64,000 nucleotides of DNA from Blautia sp. BIOML-A1 (GCF_009883055.1 NZ_WWVR01000002.1:95840-159839); one strand, 5' to 3'; counted from the stretch's first letter, positions 8,769 through 18,518 are shown. Made by a program: numbers and translations. The notes: a model not told the origin generated them from the sequence alone.

Positions 8769-11000
8769 TTATTTCTTCCGTCTGCACAGCCAGAAGCATC
8801 CGAATGCAGGGATCTGCACTCCTTTGGCTTCGAGTTCGCGGCCGGAGATCAGGTCGGTGTACATGCCGTCGTCCTCATTGATCCATGCAACCTTGTCAAA
8901 TTCACTGAAATTATAGATACCGATGAATTTCTCATCATCGTTTTCACGCACGAGAGCAAGGATAGAATCATCCCAGGTATCAATAGTGCGGATCGGTACA
9001 TCACTGTTGAATACGCTGTGTTCCATACGGAGATGTTCCAGCTTGTCAAGTACAGGGAAGAGTTTGCCCTGTACAGTTTCCGGACGATTACGGTTCTCGG
9101 CGAGATCCCATCGGAAGTTTCCTCTGTGGAGGTAACGGGAATCGGCAGCTTTGTCCGGATCATCCTTGTAGGAGTAATCGTTGAGCTGTGCAATCTCATC
9201 ACCGCTGTAAATGACCGGAATACCGGACTGTGAAAGCATGAAAGCGTGCAGGGTGATGTCATAGCGGATCGCACGGTCAACGCCTTCTTCATTCTGTTCA
9301 AATCCAAAACGTTCAATTCCGCAGAGGGAAGCGGTGGTACCGCAGAGTCTTGCATCGCCAAGACGCGGATCGTCATTGTACAGTTCACCTCTTGCGAAAG
9401 AATCCGGGTACTTTCCGGTAAGGAAATCATTCAGATATTTCTTATGAGGAATTTCCTGGATTCCGAAGTTCTCAAGGTAGTCATAATCCAGCCCCCAGCC
9501 GATATCATCATGGCAGCGGAGATAGTTCTGGAATACGTAATCTCTCGGAAGTCCTGCTACAATATCAAGCTGACGGCGGAGCAGAGAAACATCTCTGGTT
9601 GCGACGGTATGCCAGGTGCTCGCCATGGTTGTTACGTTGTAGAGAAGATGGCATTCCGGTTTATCTACAGTCCCGAAATATGGAACCACCTTTTCAGGAG
9701 CCATAACGACTTCTCCGAGAAGAAGGACACCCGGGCAGACGATCTCGCAGATCATACGCATCATACGAACGATAGTGTGTACCTGCGGCAGGTTACGGCA
9801 GTTGGTTCCAAGCTGTTTCCAGATATACGGTACGGCATCGAGACGAACAATGTCCACACCCTGGTTTGCAAGATACAGCATGTTAAAGATCATTTCATTG
9901 AGAACGATCGGATTGCGATAATTCAGATCCCACTGATAAGGGTAGAATGTAGTCATAACATGTTTATGGATATCATCCAGCCATGTGAAGTTTCCAGGTG
10001 CAGTGGTCGGGAATACCTGTGGGCAGGTCTGCTCGTACAGAGACGGAATATCATAGCTGTCAAAGAAGAAGTAGCGGTCCTGATATTCTCTTTCACCGGC
10101 GCGTGCACGTTTTGCCCATTCATGATCCTCAGAAGTGTGGTTCATAACAAAGTCCAGGCAGACACTGATTCCACGTTTGTGGCATTCGGAAGTCAGATGT
10201 GCAAAATCATCCATGTTTCCGAGCTCTTCCTGTACCTTACGGAAGTCAGCAACTGCATATCCGCCATCGCTGCGTCCTTTAGGGGACTCAAGAAGAGGCA
10301 TAAGATGGAGATAATTTACATTGCATTCTTGTACATAATCCAGCTTCTTTTCCAGATTGGAGAGCGTACCTGCAAAAGCATTGACATACATCATCATTCC
10401 GGTAAGATCATTGCGTTTGTACCATTTCGGGTCTTTGGCACGGCGGATATCGGACTCTTTGAGGTCATTGCTTCTCATATCATAGAATTTCTTGAGTACG
10501 GTAAGAAGGTCATTGAGATGCATGGTAACATATGGATTATCCTGATATAACTCGCAGTAGAGCCATTTCAGCTCATCGAGATGTCTGGAAAGACGCTCAC
10601 AGTAGATGGCATCATCGTCTCTTACAGGGATTTCGGCAGCCGGTTTCTGGGAAGAAACTTTCGGTGCGTCAGTCTTTGTGGTTTCAACTTTGACAGTGTC
10701 CTCTTTATGAGACTCAATCTTTGGCGCGTCAGTCTTTTTAGTTTCGACTTTGACTGGCTCCACTTTTTTAGTTTCAACTTTTGGTGCTTCCGTCTTTGTG
10801 GTCTCAACCTTAACAGGCGCCACTTTCTTAGTTTCAACTTTTGGTGCTTCCGTCTTTGCAGTTTCGACCTTAGCTGGCTCCATCTTTTTTGTTTCAACTT
10901 TAGCCGGCTCAGTCGTAACAGCTTCTGTTACAGGTGTGGTAGTTTTTGGTGCAGCAGTTTTGGTTGCCTCACGTTTTTTCTGAAGGCGTTTTTTTGCCAT
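8769..11000 (-). CDS. Amylosucrase-like GH13 enzyme with repetitive N-terminus
   Basis: A 743-residue GH13 enzyme. The catalytic (beta/alpha)8 domain starts near residue 180. Conserved regions are visible: CLDFVMNHTSEDHEW (region I), GVDIVRLDAVPY with the nucleophile Asp (II), LLLGEVVMAPE with the acid Glu (III) and YLRCHDDIGW (IV). This combination is typical of amylosucrases, which use sucrose to make alpha-1,4-glucan, or of closely related sucrose/alpha-glucan hydrolases; substrate cannot be fixed from sequence. The first 130 residues are a Lys/Val/Glu/Thr/Pro repeat rather than the usual helical N-domain alone. AAGGAGGAAT lies 6 bases upstream of the ATG. No signal peptide, so cytoplasmic. 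A PHP phosphatase gene is immediately upstream on the same strand. Confidence 0.85.
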   Translation of the reverse strand: MAKKRLQKKREATKTAAPKTTTPVTEAVTTEPAKVETKKMEPAKVETAKTEAPKVETKKVAPVKVETTKTEAPKVETKKVEPVKVETKKTDAPKIESHKEDTVKVETTKTDAPKVSSQKPAAEIPVRDDDAIYCERLSRHLDELKWLYCELYQDNPYVTMHLNDLLTVLKKFYDMRSNDLKESDIRRAKDPKWYKRNDLTGMMMYVNAFAGTLSNLEKKLDYVQECNVNYLHLMPLLESPKGRSDGGYAVADFRKVQEELGNMDDFAHLTSECHKRGISVCLDFVMNHTSEDHEWAKRARAGEREYQDRYFFFDSYDIPSLYEQTCPQVFPTTAPGNFTWLDDIHKHVMTTFYPYQWDLNYRNPIVLNEMIFNMLYLANQGVDIVRLDAVPYIWKQLGTNCRNLPQVHTIVRMMRMICEIVCPGVLLLGEVVMAPEKVVPYFGTVDKPECHLLYNVTTMASTWHTVATRDVSLLRRQLDIVAGLPRDYVFQNYLRCHDDIGWGLDYDYLENFGIQEIPHKKYLNDFLTGKYPDSFARGELYNDDPRLGDARLCGTTASLCGIERFGFEQNEEGVDRAIRYDITLHAFMLSQSGIPVIYSGDEIAQLNDYSYKDDPDKAADSRYLHRGNFRWDLAENRNRPETVQGKLFPVLDKLEHLRMEHSVFNSDVPIRTIDTWDDSILALVRENDDEKFIGIYNFSEFDKVAWINEDDGMYTDLISGRELEAKGVQIPAFGCFWLCRRKK
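10641..10910 (-). repeat. Nine 30-base coding repeats (10-residue units)
   Basis: Residues 31-120 of the GH13 protein consist of nine exactly spaced 10-residue units of the form E-A-P-K-V-E-T-K-K-x, alternating between EPVKVETKK- and DAPKVETTK-like versions. The protein-level period is perfect, and the DNA units differ at several bases. A highly charged, disordered linker is expected. Confidence 0.9.
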
Positions 11001-11040
11001 GATTATTCCTCCTTAAAAACTTCTTATCTGAAAGTCGGAA

Positions 11041-11859
11041 TCATAATTTGATAAATTCCGGCTTACGGTCTTTGAATACAGTATAATATGTAAATCCACA
11101 GTCGACAAGAATATCGGCAGCCTTGTCGAAGGCGTAGGAAATTTTGTCCGGACTGTGTGCGTCAGCACCGATCGTGATGATCTCTCCGCCAAGCTGACGG
11201 TAGCGGCGAATGATCGCACGGCAGGGATTAGGTTCGCCAAGTCCATAATGGAATCCACCGGTATTCAGCTCGATTCCGCAGCCCCTGGAAATGATCGTTC
11301 GCAGGATCTCGTCCAGGATATCCTGGTATCGGCCGTAAGAATACTCTCGGTTCTGATTCGGACCATATCTTACCACATAGTCGATGTGACCGTAAACATC
11401 CATTTCGGAAAATACAGCCAGATTTTCCAGGATGGATTCGAAATATTCCATATAACATTCGGATTCTCTGCGGTTCTTAAAAAATTCCTTATAATAAGGA
11501 TCATACCCGTGAACTACATGAGAAGACCCGATCACGAAATCAAAAGGAACCGTTTCCAGAAGTTCTCTGAAAGAAGCTTCCAGATGAGGCTGGAGCCCCA
11601 GCTCGATCCCATAATGAATCTCCAGTTCTGAACGATATTTATCCCTCAGTGCATAGAGCGTATTCTGATAACCGGCAAGATCCAGCTCAAAAGTTTCGTT
11701 ATCCGGCGTTGGTGGGTAATCCGGATCCAGATGCTCCGTAAAACAGATGCCATGAAGCCCCCGCCGGATCGCTTCCAGGATCATATCTTCCATGGATGTG
11801 TCAGAATCGGCAGAAAAAGAAGAGTGCATATGACAGTCCCATAAGATTTGATTTGACAT
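11041..11859 (-). CDS. PHP-family histidinol-phosphatase-like hydrolase
   Basis: A 272-residue PHP-domain protein. Metal-binding motifs are WDCHMHSSFSAD (N-terminal H-x-H), CFTEHLD, SSHVVHG and ADAHSPDKI near the C-terminus. The family includes HisK/HisJ-type histidinol phosphatases, the last dephosphorylation in histidine synthesis. No other his gene is nearby, so the substrate is uncertain. I chose ATG 11859: AAGGAGG sits 8 bases upstream and the protein begins two residues before the first motif region, whereas the in-frame extension to 11943 lacks a site. It is followed after 40 bases by the amylosucrase-like gene and is probably its operon partner. Confidence 0.8.
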   Translation of the reverse strand: MSNQILWDCHMHSSFSADSDTSMEDMILEAIRRGLHGICFTEHLDPDYPPTPDNETFELDLAGYQNTLYALRDKYRSELEIHYGIELGLQPHLEASFRELLETVPFDFVIGSSHVVHGYDPYYKEFFKNRRESECYMEYFESILENLAVFSEMDVYGHIDYVVRYGPNQNREYSYGRYQDILDEILRTIISRGCGIELNTGGFHYGLGEPNPCRAIIRRYRQLGGEIITIGADAHSPDKISYAFDKAADILVDCGFTYYTVFKDRKPEFIKL

Positions 11860-11971
11860 TTTTTGGCCTCCTTTATATGGACTGCACCTATTATAGCATG
11901 AGAAAAGAGTTCGTGCCATGGTTTGATTTCCAATTAAATACATTTTTTATCATGTTTTTTCTAAAATGCAC

Positions 11972-12000
11972 TTGAATTTTTGTACGAGATTCGATACAAT
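11972..12000 (+). promoter_or_regulatory. Promoter of gap
   Basis: TTGAAT at 11972-11977, 17-base spacer, TACAAT at 11995-12000. It lies 70 bases before the gap start and between two divergent genes. Confidence 0.65.
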
Positions 12001-12008
12001 ATGCAATA

Positions 12009-12044
12009 GGTTGACGTTTCTTTAACAAACGCCATAAATCAACC
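12009..12044 (+). other. Stem-loop in the gap leader
   Basis: GGTTGA (12009-12014) pairs with TCAACC (12039-12044), and CGTTT with AAACG inside it. The hairpin lies at the expected 5' end of the gap transcript, 25 bases before the start codon. It could stabilise the mRNA or be an operator for a glycolytic repressor; neither is shown. Confidence 0.5.
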
Positions 12045-12069
12045 ATTTAATTCATAGGAGGAATTTATC

Positions 12070-13089
12070 ATGGCAGTAAAAGTTGCAATTAATGGATTTG
12101 GCCGTATCGGTCGTCTGGCTTTCCGTCAGATGTTTGGAGCAGAAGGATTTGAAATCGTTGCTATCAACGACCTTACATCCCCGAAAATGCTGGCTCACTT
12201 ATTAAAATATGATTCAACACAGGGAAGATATGAACTGTGCGACAAAGTAGAAGCTGGTGAAGATTCCATCACAGTTGACGGAAAAGAAATCAAAATCTAT
12301 GCAAAAGCTAACGCTGCAGAACTTCCTTGGGGAGAAATCGGTGTAGACGTAGTTCTCGAGTGCACAGGTTTCTATACTTCCAAAGACAAAGCTCAGGCTC
12401 ATATCGATGCAGGTGCTAAACACGTTGTTATTTCCGCTCCGGCTGGAAACGACCTTAAGACAATCGTTTACAATGTAAACCATGAAGGTCTTACAAACGA
12501 AGATAAAATCATCTCCGCAGCATCCTGTACAACAAACTGCCTTGCACCAATGGCTAAGGCTCTTAACGATCTTGCACCGATCAAATCCGGTATCATGTGC
12601 ACAATCCACGCTTACACAGGCGATCAGATGACACTTGACGGACCGCAGAGAAAAGGTGATCTGAGAAGATCCCGTGCAGCTGCAGTTAACATCGTTCCGA
12701 ACAGCACAGGTGCTGCTAAAGCAATCGGTCTGGTTATTCCGGAACTGAACGGTAAACTTATCGGATCCGCTCAGCGTGTACCAACCCCAACAGGTTCTAC
12801 AACAATCCTTACAGCAGTAGTTGAAGGAAACGTTACAAAAGAGCAGATCAACGCAGCTATGAAAGCAGCTTCTAATGAATCCTTCGGATACAACGAAGAT
12901 GAGATCGTATCCAGCGATATCGTTGGTATGAGATTTGGTTCTCTGTTCGATGCTACTCAGACAATGGTTCTGCCACTTGAGAACGGCACAACAGAAGTAC
13001 AGGTTGTTTCATGGTATGACAACGAAAACTCCTACACAAGCCAGATGGTTCGTACAATCAAACACTTTGGCAAACTTCTTGGAGCATAA
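12070..13089 (+). CDS. gap: Glyceraldehyde-3-phosphate dehydrogenase
   Basis: A 339-residue type I GAPDH. It oxidises glyceraldehyde-3-phosphate with NAD+ and phosphate to 1,3-bisphosphoglycerate. Visible are the N-terminal Rossmann motif [10 protein letters not shown], the catalytic SCTTNC with its cysteine, and the C-terminal [19 protein letters not shown] lies a few bases before the ATG. Codon use is markedly biased to C-ending Thr/Ile/Asn codons and GAA/AAA relative to neighbours, as expected for a very highly expressed gene. It is followed by pgk after a terminator-like hairpin, so gap probably has more transcript than the downstream genes. Confidence 0.98.
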   Translation: MAVKVAINGFGRIGRLAFRQMFGAEGFEIVAINDLTSPKMLAHLLKYDSTQGRYELCDKVEAGEDSITVDGKEIKIYAKANAAELPWGEIGVDVVLECTGFYTSKDKAQAHIDAGAKHVVISAPAGNDLKTIVYNVNHEGLTNEDKIISAASCTTNCLAPMAKALNDLAPIKSGIMCTIHAYTGDQMTLDGPQRKGDLRRSRAAAVNIVPNSTGAAKAIGLVIPELNGKLIGSAQRVPTPTGSTTILTAVVEGNVTKEQINAAMKAASNESFGYNEDEIVSSDIVGMRFGSLFDATQTMVLPLENGTTEVQVVSWYDNENSYTSQMVRTIKHFGKLLGA

Positions 13090-13156
13090 TTGATCCAATA
13101 AGTCAGAGTATGGAGCAGGTTATTGTGACCAAGCAATAACGTTATAGACTCAGTCA

Positions 13157-13190
13157 GGGTCCGGTCTGATTTGGACCGGGCCCATTTTTT
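13157..13190 (+). terminator. Terminator/attenuator between gap and pgk
   Basis: GGGTCCGGTC (13157-13166) pairs with GACCGGGCCC (13174-13183), including one G-U pair, followed by ATTTTTT. It stands 22 bases before the pgk start. Read-through would give a partial-termination step between gap and pgk. Confidence 0.8.
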
Positions 13191-13212
13191 ATGAATTCGG
13201 AGGAACATTAGC

Positions 13213-14409
13213 ATGGGATTAAACAAAAAATCCGTTGATGATATCAATGTAAAAGGCCAGAGAGTTCTGGTAAGATGCGACTTTAACGTACCGCTTCAGG
13301 ACGGCAGGATCACAGATGAGAACCGTCTGGTAGCAGCTCTTCCTACAATTAAGAAACTGATCGCAGATGGCGGAAAGATCATTCTTTGCTCTCATCTTGG
13401 CAAACCGAAGGGAGAACCAAAACCGGAATTATCTCTTGCACCAGTTGCAAAACGTCTCACAGAGCTTCTTGGACAGGAAGTTAAATTCGTTCCGAGTCCG
13501 GTTGTTGTTGATGACACTGTAAGAGCAGCAGTAGCTGATATGAAAGACGGAGATGTTATTCTTCTTGAGAATACACGTTACCGTGCAGAAGAAACAAAGA
13601 ATGGCGAAGAGTTCAGCAAAGAACTTGCTTCCCTTTGTGATGTATTCGTAAATGATGCATTTGGTACAGCTCACAGAGCACACTGCTCCAACGTTGGTGT
13701 TACCAAATATGTAGATACAGCTGTAGTTGGATATCTGATGGAAAAAGAAATTGCATTCCTTGGAAATGCAGTAGAAAATCCGGAGAGACCATTCGTAGCT
13801 ATCCTTGGTGGAGCTAAAGTTTCCAGCAAGATTTCTGTTATCAATAACCTTCTTGACAAGGTTGATACTCTGATCATCGGTGGTGGAATGTCCTATACAT
13901 TCTCCAAAGCTCTTGGCGGACACATTGGTAATTCCCTCTGCGAGGATGATTATCTTCAGTATGCATTAGATATGCTTAAGAAAGCAGAAGAAAAAGGCGT
14001 TAAACTTCTTCTTCCTGTTGACAACAGAATCGGAGATGCCTTCTCCAACGATTGCAATATCCAGGTTGTAGACCGTGGATGCATCCCGGATGGCTGGGAA
14101 GGAATGGACATCGGACCAAAAACAGAACAGATTTTCTGCGATGCTGTAAAAGATGCCAAGACTGTTGTATGGAACGGACCGATGGGTTGCTTCGAAATGC
14201 CGAACTTTGCTCATGGTACAGAAGCAGTTGCAAAAGCTCTTGCTGAAACAGAGGCTACAACTATCATCGGTGGTGGTGATTCCGCAGCAGCTGTTAATAT
14301 CCTTGGTTATGGTGACAAGATGACTCACATCTCTACAGGTGGCGGAGCATCTCTGGAATTCCTGGAAGGTAAGGAGTTACCGGGCGTAGCAGCAGCTAAC
14401 GATAAGTAA
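13213..14409 (+). CDS. pgk: Phosphoglycerate kinase
   Basis: A 398-residue enzyme making ATP from 1,3-bisphosphoglycerate. Family motifs are [11 protein letters not shown] near the start, SHLGKPKG, the hinge-region [11 protein letters not shown] and the C-terminal GGGDSAAAV plus [16 protein letters not shown]. Length is normal for bacterial PGK. The start ATG follows GGAGG by about 9 bases. It lies in the conserved gap-pgk-tpiA order; codon bias is strong, as in gap. Confidence 0.98.
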   Translation: MGLNKKSVDDINVKGQRVLVRCDFNVPLQDGRITDENRLVAALPTIKKLIADGGKIILCSHLGKPKGEPKPELSLAPVAKRLTELLGQEVKFVPSPVVVDDTVRAAVADMKDGDVILLENTRYRAEETKNGEEFSKELASLCDVFVNDAFGTAHRAHCSNVGVTKYVDTAVVGYLMEKEIAFLGNAVENPERPFVAILGGAKVSSKISVINNLLDKVDTLIIGGGMSYTFSKALGGHIGNSLCEDDYLQYALDMLKKAEEKGVKLLLPVDNRIGDAFSNDCNIQVVDRGCIPDGWEGMDIGPKTEQIFCDAVKDAKTVVWNGPMGCFEMPNFAHGTEAVAKALAETEATTIIGGGDSAAAVNILGYGDKMTHISTGGGASLEFLEGKELPGVAAANDK

Positions 14410-14427
14410 GAAACAGCGTATATAATC

Positions 14428-14497
14428 CAGACACTGTGTTAGATGCGGCTCGACGTACCAGCTTTTGTACGACTTTGCCGCATCTGCCTTGTGTCTG
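14428..14497 (+). other. Long imperfect stem-loop between pgk and tpiA
   Basis: CAGACAC (14428-14434) pairs with GTGTCTG (14491-14497), AGATGCGGC (14441-14449) with GCCGCATCT (14476-14484), and CGTAC with GTACG inside. No T-tract follows, so it is not a classical terminator. It may be an RNase processing site or an mRNA-stabilising structure in a pgk-tpiA transcript. Confidence 0.65.
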
Positions 14498-14637
14498 AAA
14501 TCATATCCGCAGTTTCTTGTGGATGAAAATATACATTTTGACTCGTAATTGTGAGGGTACTGAGCAGTTACAAAGTTCGGTGAATTTGAGTACAACTTCA
14601 TCGAACTTCCTTATAAATAAAAAAGGAGATAATAAAA

Positions 14638-15387
14638 ATGGCAAGAAAGAAAATCATCGCTGGAAACTGGAAAATGAACATGACTCCAAGCGAAGCAGTT
14701 AAATTAGTAGAAACTCTGAAACCACTCGTAGCTAACGAAGAAGTTGACGTAGTATTCGGTGTTCCGGCTATCGACATCGTTCCGGTTGTTGAAGCATGCA
14801 AAGGAACAAACATTGAAGTAGCAGCAGAGAACATGTACTTCGAAGAAAAAGGTGCATACACAGGCGAGATCGCTCCGGCTATGCTGGTAGACGCTGGTGT
14901 TAAATATGTTATCCTTGGACATTCTGAGAGAAGAGATTACTTCGGAGAAACAAACGAAGACGTTAACAAGAAAGTCCTCAAAGCATTTGAGCATGGCATC
15001 ACACCGATCATGTGCTGTGGAGAATCTCTTGAGCAGAGAGAACAGGGAATCACAATGGACTGGATCCGTCAGCAGGTTAAAGTTGGCCTTCAGAATGTAA
15101 CAGCAGACCAGGCTAAAACTATGGTTATCGCTTATGAGCCAATCTGGGCTATCGGAACAGGTAAAACAGCTACAAGCGAGCAGGCTCAGGAAATCTGCAA
15201 GGGTATCCGTGAGTGCGTAGCTGAGATCTATGATACAGATACAGCAGAAGCTATCCGTATCCAGTACGGCGGATCTGTAAACGCAGGAAATGCAGCAGAA
15301 CTGTTTGCTATGGCTGACATCGACGGAGGTCTTGTTGGTGGAGCATCCCTCAAACCAGACTTCGGAAAGATTGTTTGCTACAAATAA
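14638..15387 (+). CDS. tpiA: Triosephosphate isomerase
   Basis: A 249-residue TIM-barrel enzyme that interconverts dihydroxyacetone phosphate and glyceraldehyde-3-phosphate. Motifs: GNWKMN (substrate Asn and Lys), ILGHSERR (catalytic His), [11 protein letters not shown] (catalytic Glu) and [26 protein letters not shown] precedes the ATG. A strong terminator follows, so the gap-pgk-tpiA unit ends here. Confidence 0.98.
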   Translation: MARKKIIAGNWKMNMTPSEAVKLVETLKPLVANEEVDVVFGVPAIDIVPVVEACKGTNIEVAAENMYFEEKGAYTGEIAPAMLVDAGVKYVILGHSERRDYFGETNEDVNKKVLKAFEHGITPIMCCGESLEQREQGITMDWIRQQVKVGLQNVTADQAKTMVIAYEPIWAIGTGKTATSEQAQEICKGIRECVAEIYDTDTAEAIRIQYGGSVNAGNAAELFAMADIDGGLVGGASLKPDFGKIVCYK

Positions 15388-15403
15388 TCAACAATAAGCT
15401 TAC

Positions 15404-15450
15404 AAAGCCGGATATTTCTTACCGTAAGGGAAGAAATATCCGGCTTTTTT
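15404..15450 (+). terminator. Terminator after tpiA
   Basis: AAAGCCGGATATTTCTT (15404-15420) and its complement starting at AAGAAATATCCGGCTTT (from 15431), then TTT. A 17-base-pair stem, perfect or nearly so. Confidence 0.93.
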
Positions 15451-15471
15451 GACGCGTACAAATGTCCGTGC

Positions 15472-15500
15472 TTGACAAATTCCATTTTCTGCCATACTAT
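15472..15500 (+). promoter_or_regulatory. Promoter of hom
   Basis: TTGACA at 15472-15477, 17-base spacer, TACTAT at 15495-15500, about 60 bases before the chosen hom start. It gives hom its own transcription downstream of the tpiA terminator. Confidence 0.8.
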
Positions 15501-15560
15501 TAAAAAATAGTGTTACAATATTCCCTTAAAACAGGGACGAGGAGAAAGGAGTCCATTCCA

Positions 15561-16856
15561 ATGGAAAAAAAAGTGATTCGAGCAGCCCTTCTGGGTCTGG
15601 GTACGGTAGGAACAGGTGTTTATAAAGTGCTGAAAAGCCAGAAAGAAGAAATGATTCCAAAGCTGGGAAGTGAAATAGAGATCAGTAAAGTCCTGGTGCG
15701 TAATCTGGAAAAAGCAGCATCAAAGGTTGAGGATCCAAAGATTCTGACAAACAACTGGGATGATATTGTAAATGATCCAGAGATTGATATTGTGATTGAA
15801 CTGATCGGAGGCATTGAGCCAGCAAGAACCTATATCTTATCCGCTTTGAATGCAGGAAAGCATGTAGTTTCTGCAAACAAGGATCTGATCGCTGTTCATG
15901 GCAAGGAACTTCTGGATGCAGCGGAAGCACATCATGTAGATTTCCTTTTTGAGGCAGCGGTTGCAGGTGGAATTCCGATCATCCGTCCGCTCAAAGAATG
16001 TCTGGCCGGCAATCATATGGCTGAAGTCATGGGAATCGTCAATGGAACCACAAACTTTATTCTTACTAAGATGACCCAGGATGGTATGGAATTTAAGGAT
16101 GCACTGGATCTGGCAACAGAGCTTGGCTATGCAGAGGCAGATCCGACTGCAGATATTGAGGGTCTTGATGCTGGACGTAAGGTAGCAATCCTTTCCTCTG
16201 TGGCATTTAACTCCAGAGTTGTTTTTGACGATGTATATACGGAGGGAATCACTAAGATCACATCCAAAGATATTAAATATGCAAAAGAAATGGGCTGTGA
16301 TATCAAGCTTCTTGGAATGGCAAAGAATACCGAAGATGGAATCGAGGCATATGTCTGCCCGATGCTGATTCCGAGTAATCATCCGCTTGCCAGCGTGAAT
16401 GATTCTTACAATGCTGTTTTTGTAAATGGCGATGCAGTCGAAAACGCAATGTTCTATGGTCGTGGAGCAGGAGAACTGCCGACTGCAAGTGCTGTTGTAG
16501 GAGATCTGTTTGATATTGCCAGAAATATCAGTGCTGGCTGTTGTGGACGAATCGGATGTACCTGCTACAAAGAAATCCCTGTAAAGAAAATGGCAGACAC
16601 TCACAATCGTTATTTCATGCGTCTGATCGTAGAGGATCGCTGTGGTGTGCTGGCTGAGATGACAGCAGTATTTGCAAAATATGGAGTCAGTGTGGCACAG
16701 ATCATCCAGAAAGCAGCACGCGAAGCGGGCAGTGCCGAGGTTGTTGTAATTACAGCGAAAGTCCGTGAGGGAGATTTCCGTACTGCAATGGAAGAACTGA
16801 GTGAAAGAAAGTCTGTACGCAAGATCAGCAGTATGCTTCGTGTTTACGGTGAATAG
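15561..16856 (+). CDS. hom: Homoserine dehydrogenase
   Basis: A 431-residue enzyme reducing aspartate semialdehyde to homoserine, the branch point to threonine and methionine. Seen: Rossmann motif LGLGTVGTGVYKVL at the N-terminus, NGTTNFI, the PTADIEGLDAGRK substrate/catalytic region, and a C-terminal ACT domain (about 350-431) that usually mediates allosteric control by threonine. ATG 15561 is chosen because AAAGGAG lies 9-10 bases upstream; the longer frame to 15510 would start in the promoter leader. It is unusual to find it between tpiA and gpmI; no other threonine-pathway gene is nearby. Confidence 0.95.
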   Translation: MEKKVIRAALLGLGTVGTGVYKVLKSQKEEMIPKLGSEIEISKVLVRNLEKAASKVEDPKILTNNWDDIVNDPEIDIVIELIGGIEPARTYILSALNAGKHVVSANKDLIAVHGKELLDAAEAHHVDFLFEAAVAGGIPIIRPLKECLAGNHMAEVMGIVNGTTNFILTKMTQDGMEFKDALDLATELGYAEADPTADIEGLDAGRKVAILSSVAFNSRVVFDDVYTEGITKITSKDIKYAKEMGCDIKLLGMAKNTEDGIEAYVCPMLIPSNHPLASVNDSYNAVFVNGDAVENAMFYGRGAGELPTASAVVGDLFDIARNISAGCCGRIGCTCYKEIPVKKMADTHNRYFMRLIVEDRCGVLAEMTAVFAKYGVSVAQIIQKAAREAGSAEVVVITAKVREGDFRTAMEELSERKSVRKISSMLRVYGE

Positions 16857-16905
16857 ATAGTATTTTCCGATAAAATCCTTGAAAAAATCTGGATTTTTGG
16901 TACTA

Positions 16906-16911
16906 TATAAT
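16906..16911 (+). promoter_or_regulatory. Probable -10 element of gpmI
   Basis: TATAAT at 16906-16911, 65 bases before gpmI. No well-spaced -35 is seen (TTGAAA at 16879 is 21 bases away), so the promoter is tentative. Confidence 0.4.
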
Positions 16912-16976
16912 AGGAAGAAACACATAGATGTATTCTGCAGGAATACAGAGAAATTTATACAATAAAGGAGAATATT

Positions 16977-18518
16977 ATGAGCAAGAAACCAACCGTTTTA
17001 ATGATCCTGGATGGTTATGGTCTGAATGACAGACATGAGGGAAATGCAATCTACGAAGCAAAAACTCCTGTTATGGATAAATTAATGGAGGAATATCCAT
17101 TTGTTAAAGGAAATGCCAGTGGACTTGCAGTAGGTCTGCCGGATGGACAGATGGGTAACTCTGAGGTAGGACATATGAATATGGGTGCGGGACGCATCGT
17201 ATATCAGGAACTTACCAGAATCACCAAAGAAATCAATGATGGAGATTTCTTCAAAAATGAAGCACTTCTTACAGCAATGAAGAATGCAAAAGAAAGCAAT
17301 TCTGCAATCCACTTTATGGGACTTCTTTCCGACGGCGGTGTACACAGCCACAACACTCATCTCTATGCACTGCTTGAGATGGCCAAGAGAGAGGGTCTTA
17401 CAAAAGTTTATGTACACTGTTTCCTTGACGGACGTGACACACCTCCGGCATCCGGTAAAGAATTTATCGAGCAGCTGGAAGCCAAGATGAAAGAAATCGG
17501 TGTTGGTGAGATTGGTGTTGTTTCCGGACGTTATTATGCAATGGACAGAGATAACCGCTGGGATCGTGTAGAACTGGCATACAAAGCACTGACAGCAGGT
17601 GAGGGAGTCAAGGGCACAGATGCAGCTGCAGCAGTCCAGACTTCTTATGATAATGACAAGACAGATGAATTTGTTCTTCCGACAGTCATTGAGAAAGACG
17701 GCAAACCAGTTGCAACTATTCAGGACAAGGATTCTGTAGTATTCTTTAACTTCCGTCCTGACCGTGCTCGTGAGATCACCAGAGCATTCTGTGATGATGA
17801 ATTCAAGGGATTTGAGAGAGCTAAGAAACTGGATCTGACTTATGTATGCTTCACAGATTATGATGAAACTATTCAGAACAAGCTGGTTGCATTCCATAAG
17901 GTTCAGCTCAAGAACACATTTGGTGAGTATCTTGCAGCACATGATATGACTCAGGTTCGTATTGCTGAAACTGAGAAATATGCACATGTGACCTTCTTCT
18001 TTAACGGTGGTGTTGAGGAACCGAACAAAGGTGAGGACAGAATCCTTGTGAAATCTCCAAAGGTTGCCACCTATGATCTCCAGCCGGAGATGAGTGCACC
18101 GGAAGTATGTGACAAACTGGTAGATGCGATCAAGTCCGATAAATATGATGTGATCATCATCAACTTTGCAAACCCGGATATGGTAGGACATACTGGCGTT
18201 CAGGCAGCTGCTGTCAAAGCAATTGAGACAGTAGACGGATGTGTTGGAAGAGCAGTAGAAGCACTCAAAGAAGTAGATGGACAGATGTTTATCTGTGCAG
18301 ACCACGGAAATGCTGAACAGCTTATTGATTATGAGACAGGTGAGCCATGGACAGCACATACAACAAACCCGGTTCCATTTATTCTTGTAAACGCAGATCC
18401 GAAATACACTCTAAAAGAGAACGGATGTCTGGCAGATATCATTCCTACACTGATTCAGTTAATGGGAATGGAACAGCCGGCAGATATGACAGGAGAAAGC
18501 CTTCTGGTTGAGAAATAG
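16977..18518 (+). CDS. gpmI: 2,3-bisphosphoglycerate-independent phosphoglycerate mutase
   Basis: A 513-residue Mn2+-dependent enzyme converting 3- to 2-phosphoglycerate. The N-terminal MILDGYGLND and GNSEVGHMNMGAGR (the Ser is phosphorylated in catalysis), the DGRDTPP motif and the C-terminal CADHGNAEQ metal site are all present. Length is typical. AAAGGAG precedes the ATG. It completes lower glycolysis together with gap, pgk and tpiA; enolase is not in the window. Confidence 0.98.
   Translation: MSKKPTVLMILDGYGLNDRHEGNAIYEAKTPVMDKLMEEYPFVKGNASGLAVGLPDGQMGNSEVGHMNMGAGRIVYQELTRITKEINDGDFFKNEALLTAMKNAKESNSAIHFMGLLSDGGVHSHNTHLYALLEMAKREGLTKVYVHCFLDGRDTPPASGKEFIEQLEAKMKEIGVGEIGVVSGRYYAMDRDNRWDRVELAYKALTAGEGVKGTDAAAAVQTSYDNDKTDEFVLPTVIEKDGKPVATIQDKDSVVFFNFRPDRAREITRAFCDDEFKGFERAKKLDLTYVCFTDYDETIQNKLVAFHKVQLKNTFGEYLAAHDMTQVRIAETEKYAHVTFFFNGGVEEPNKGEDRILVKSPKVATYDLQPEMSAPEVCDKLVDAIKSDKYDVIIINFANPDMVGHTGVQAAAVKAIETVDGCVGRAVEALKEVDGQMFICADHGNAEQLIDYETGEPWTAHTTNPVPFILVNADPKYTLKENGCLADIIPTLIQLMGMEQPADMTGESLLVEK

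Noticed and set aside
9246-10550. Long plus-strand frame opposite the amylosucrase-like gene
   Set aside because: It is the complement of a strongly supported GH13 gene whose catalytic motifs are on the minus strand; no ribosome binding site.
10641-10910. 30-base repeats as a CRISPR array
   Set aside because: They are in frame, without spacers, and keep a perfect 10-residue protein period.
15837-16925. Long minus-strand frame opposite hom
   Set aside because: Shadow of the hom coding strand, Cys/His/Ser-rich composition from antisense codons.
17082-18359. Long minus-strand frame opposite gpmI
   Set aside because: Antisense shadow; gpmI has full family motifs on the plus strand.
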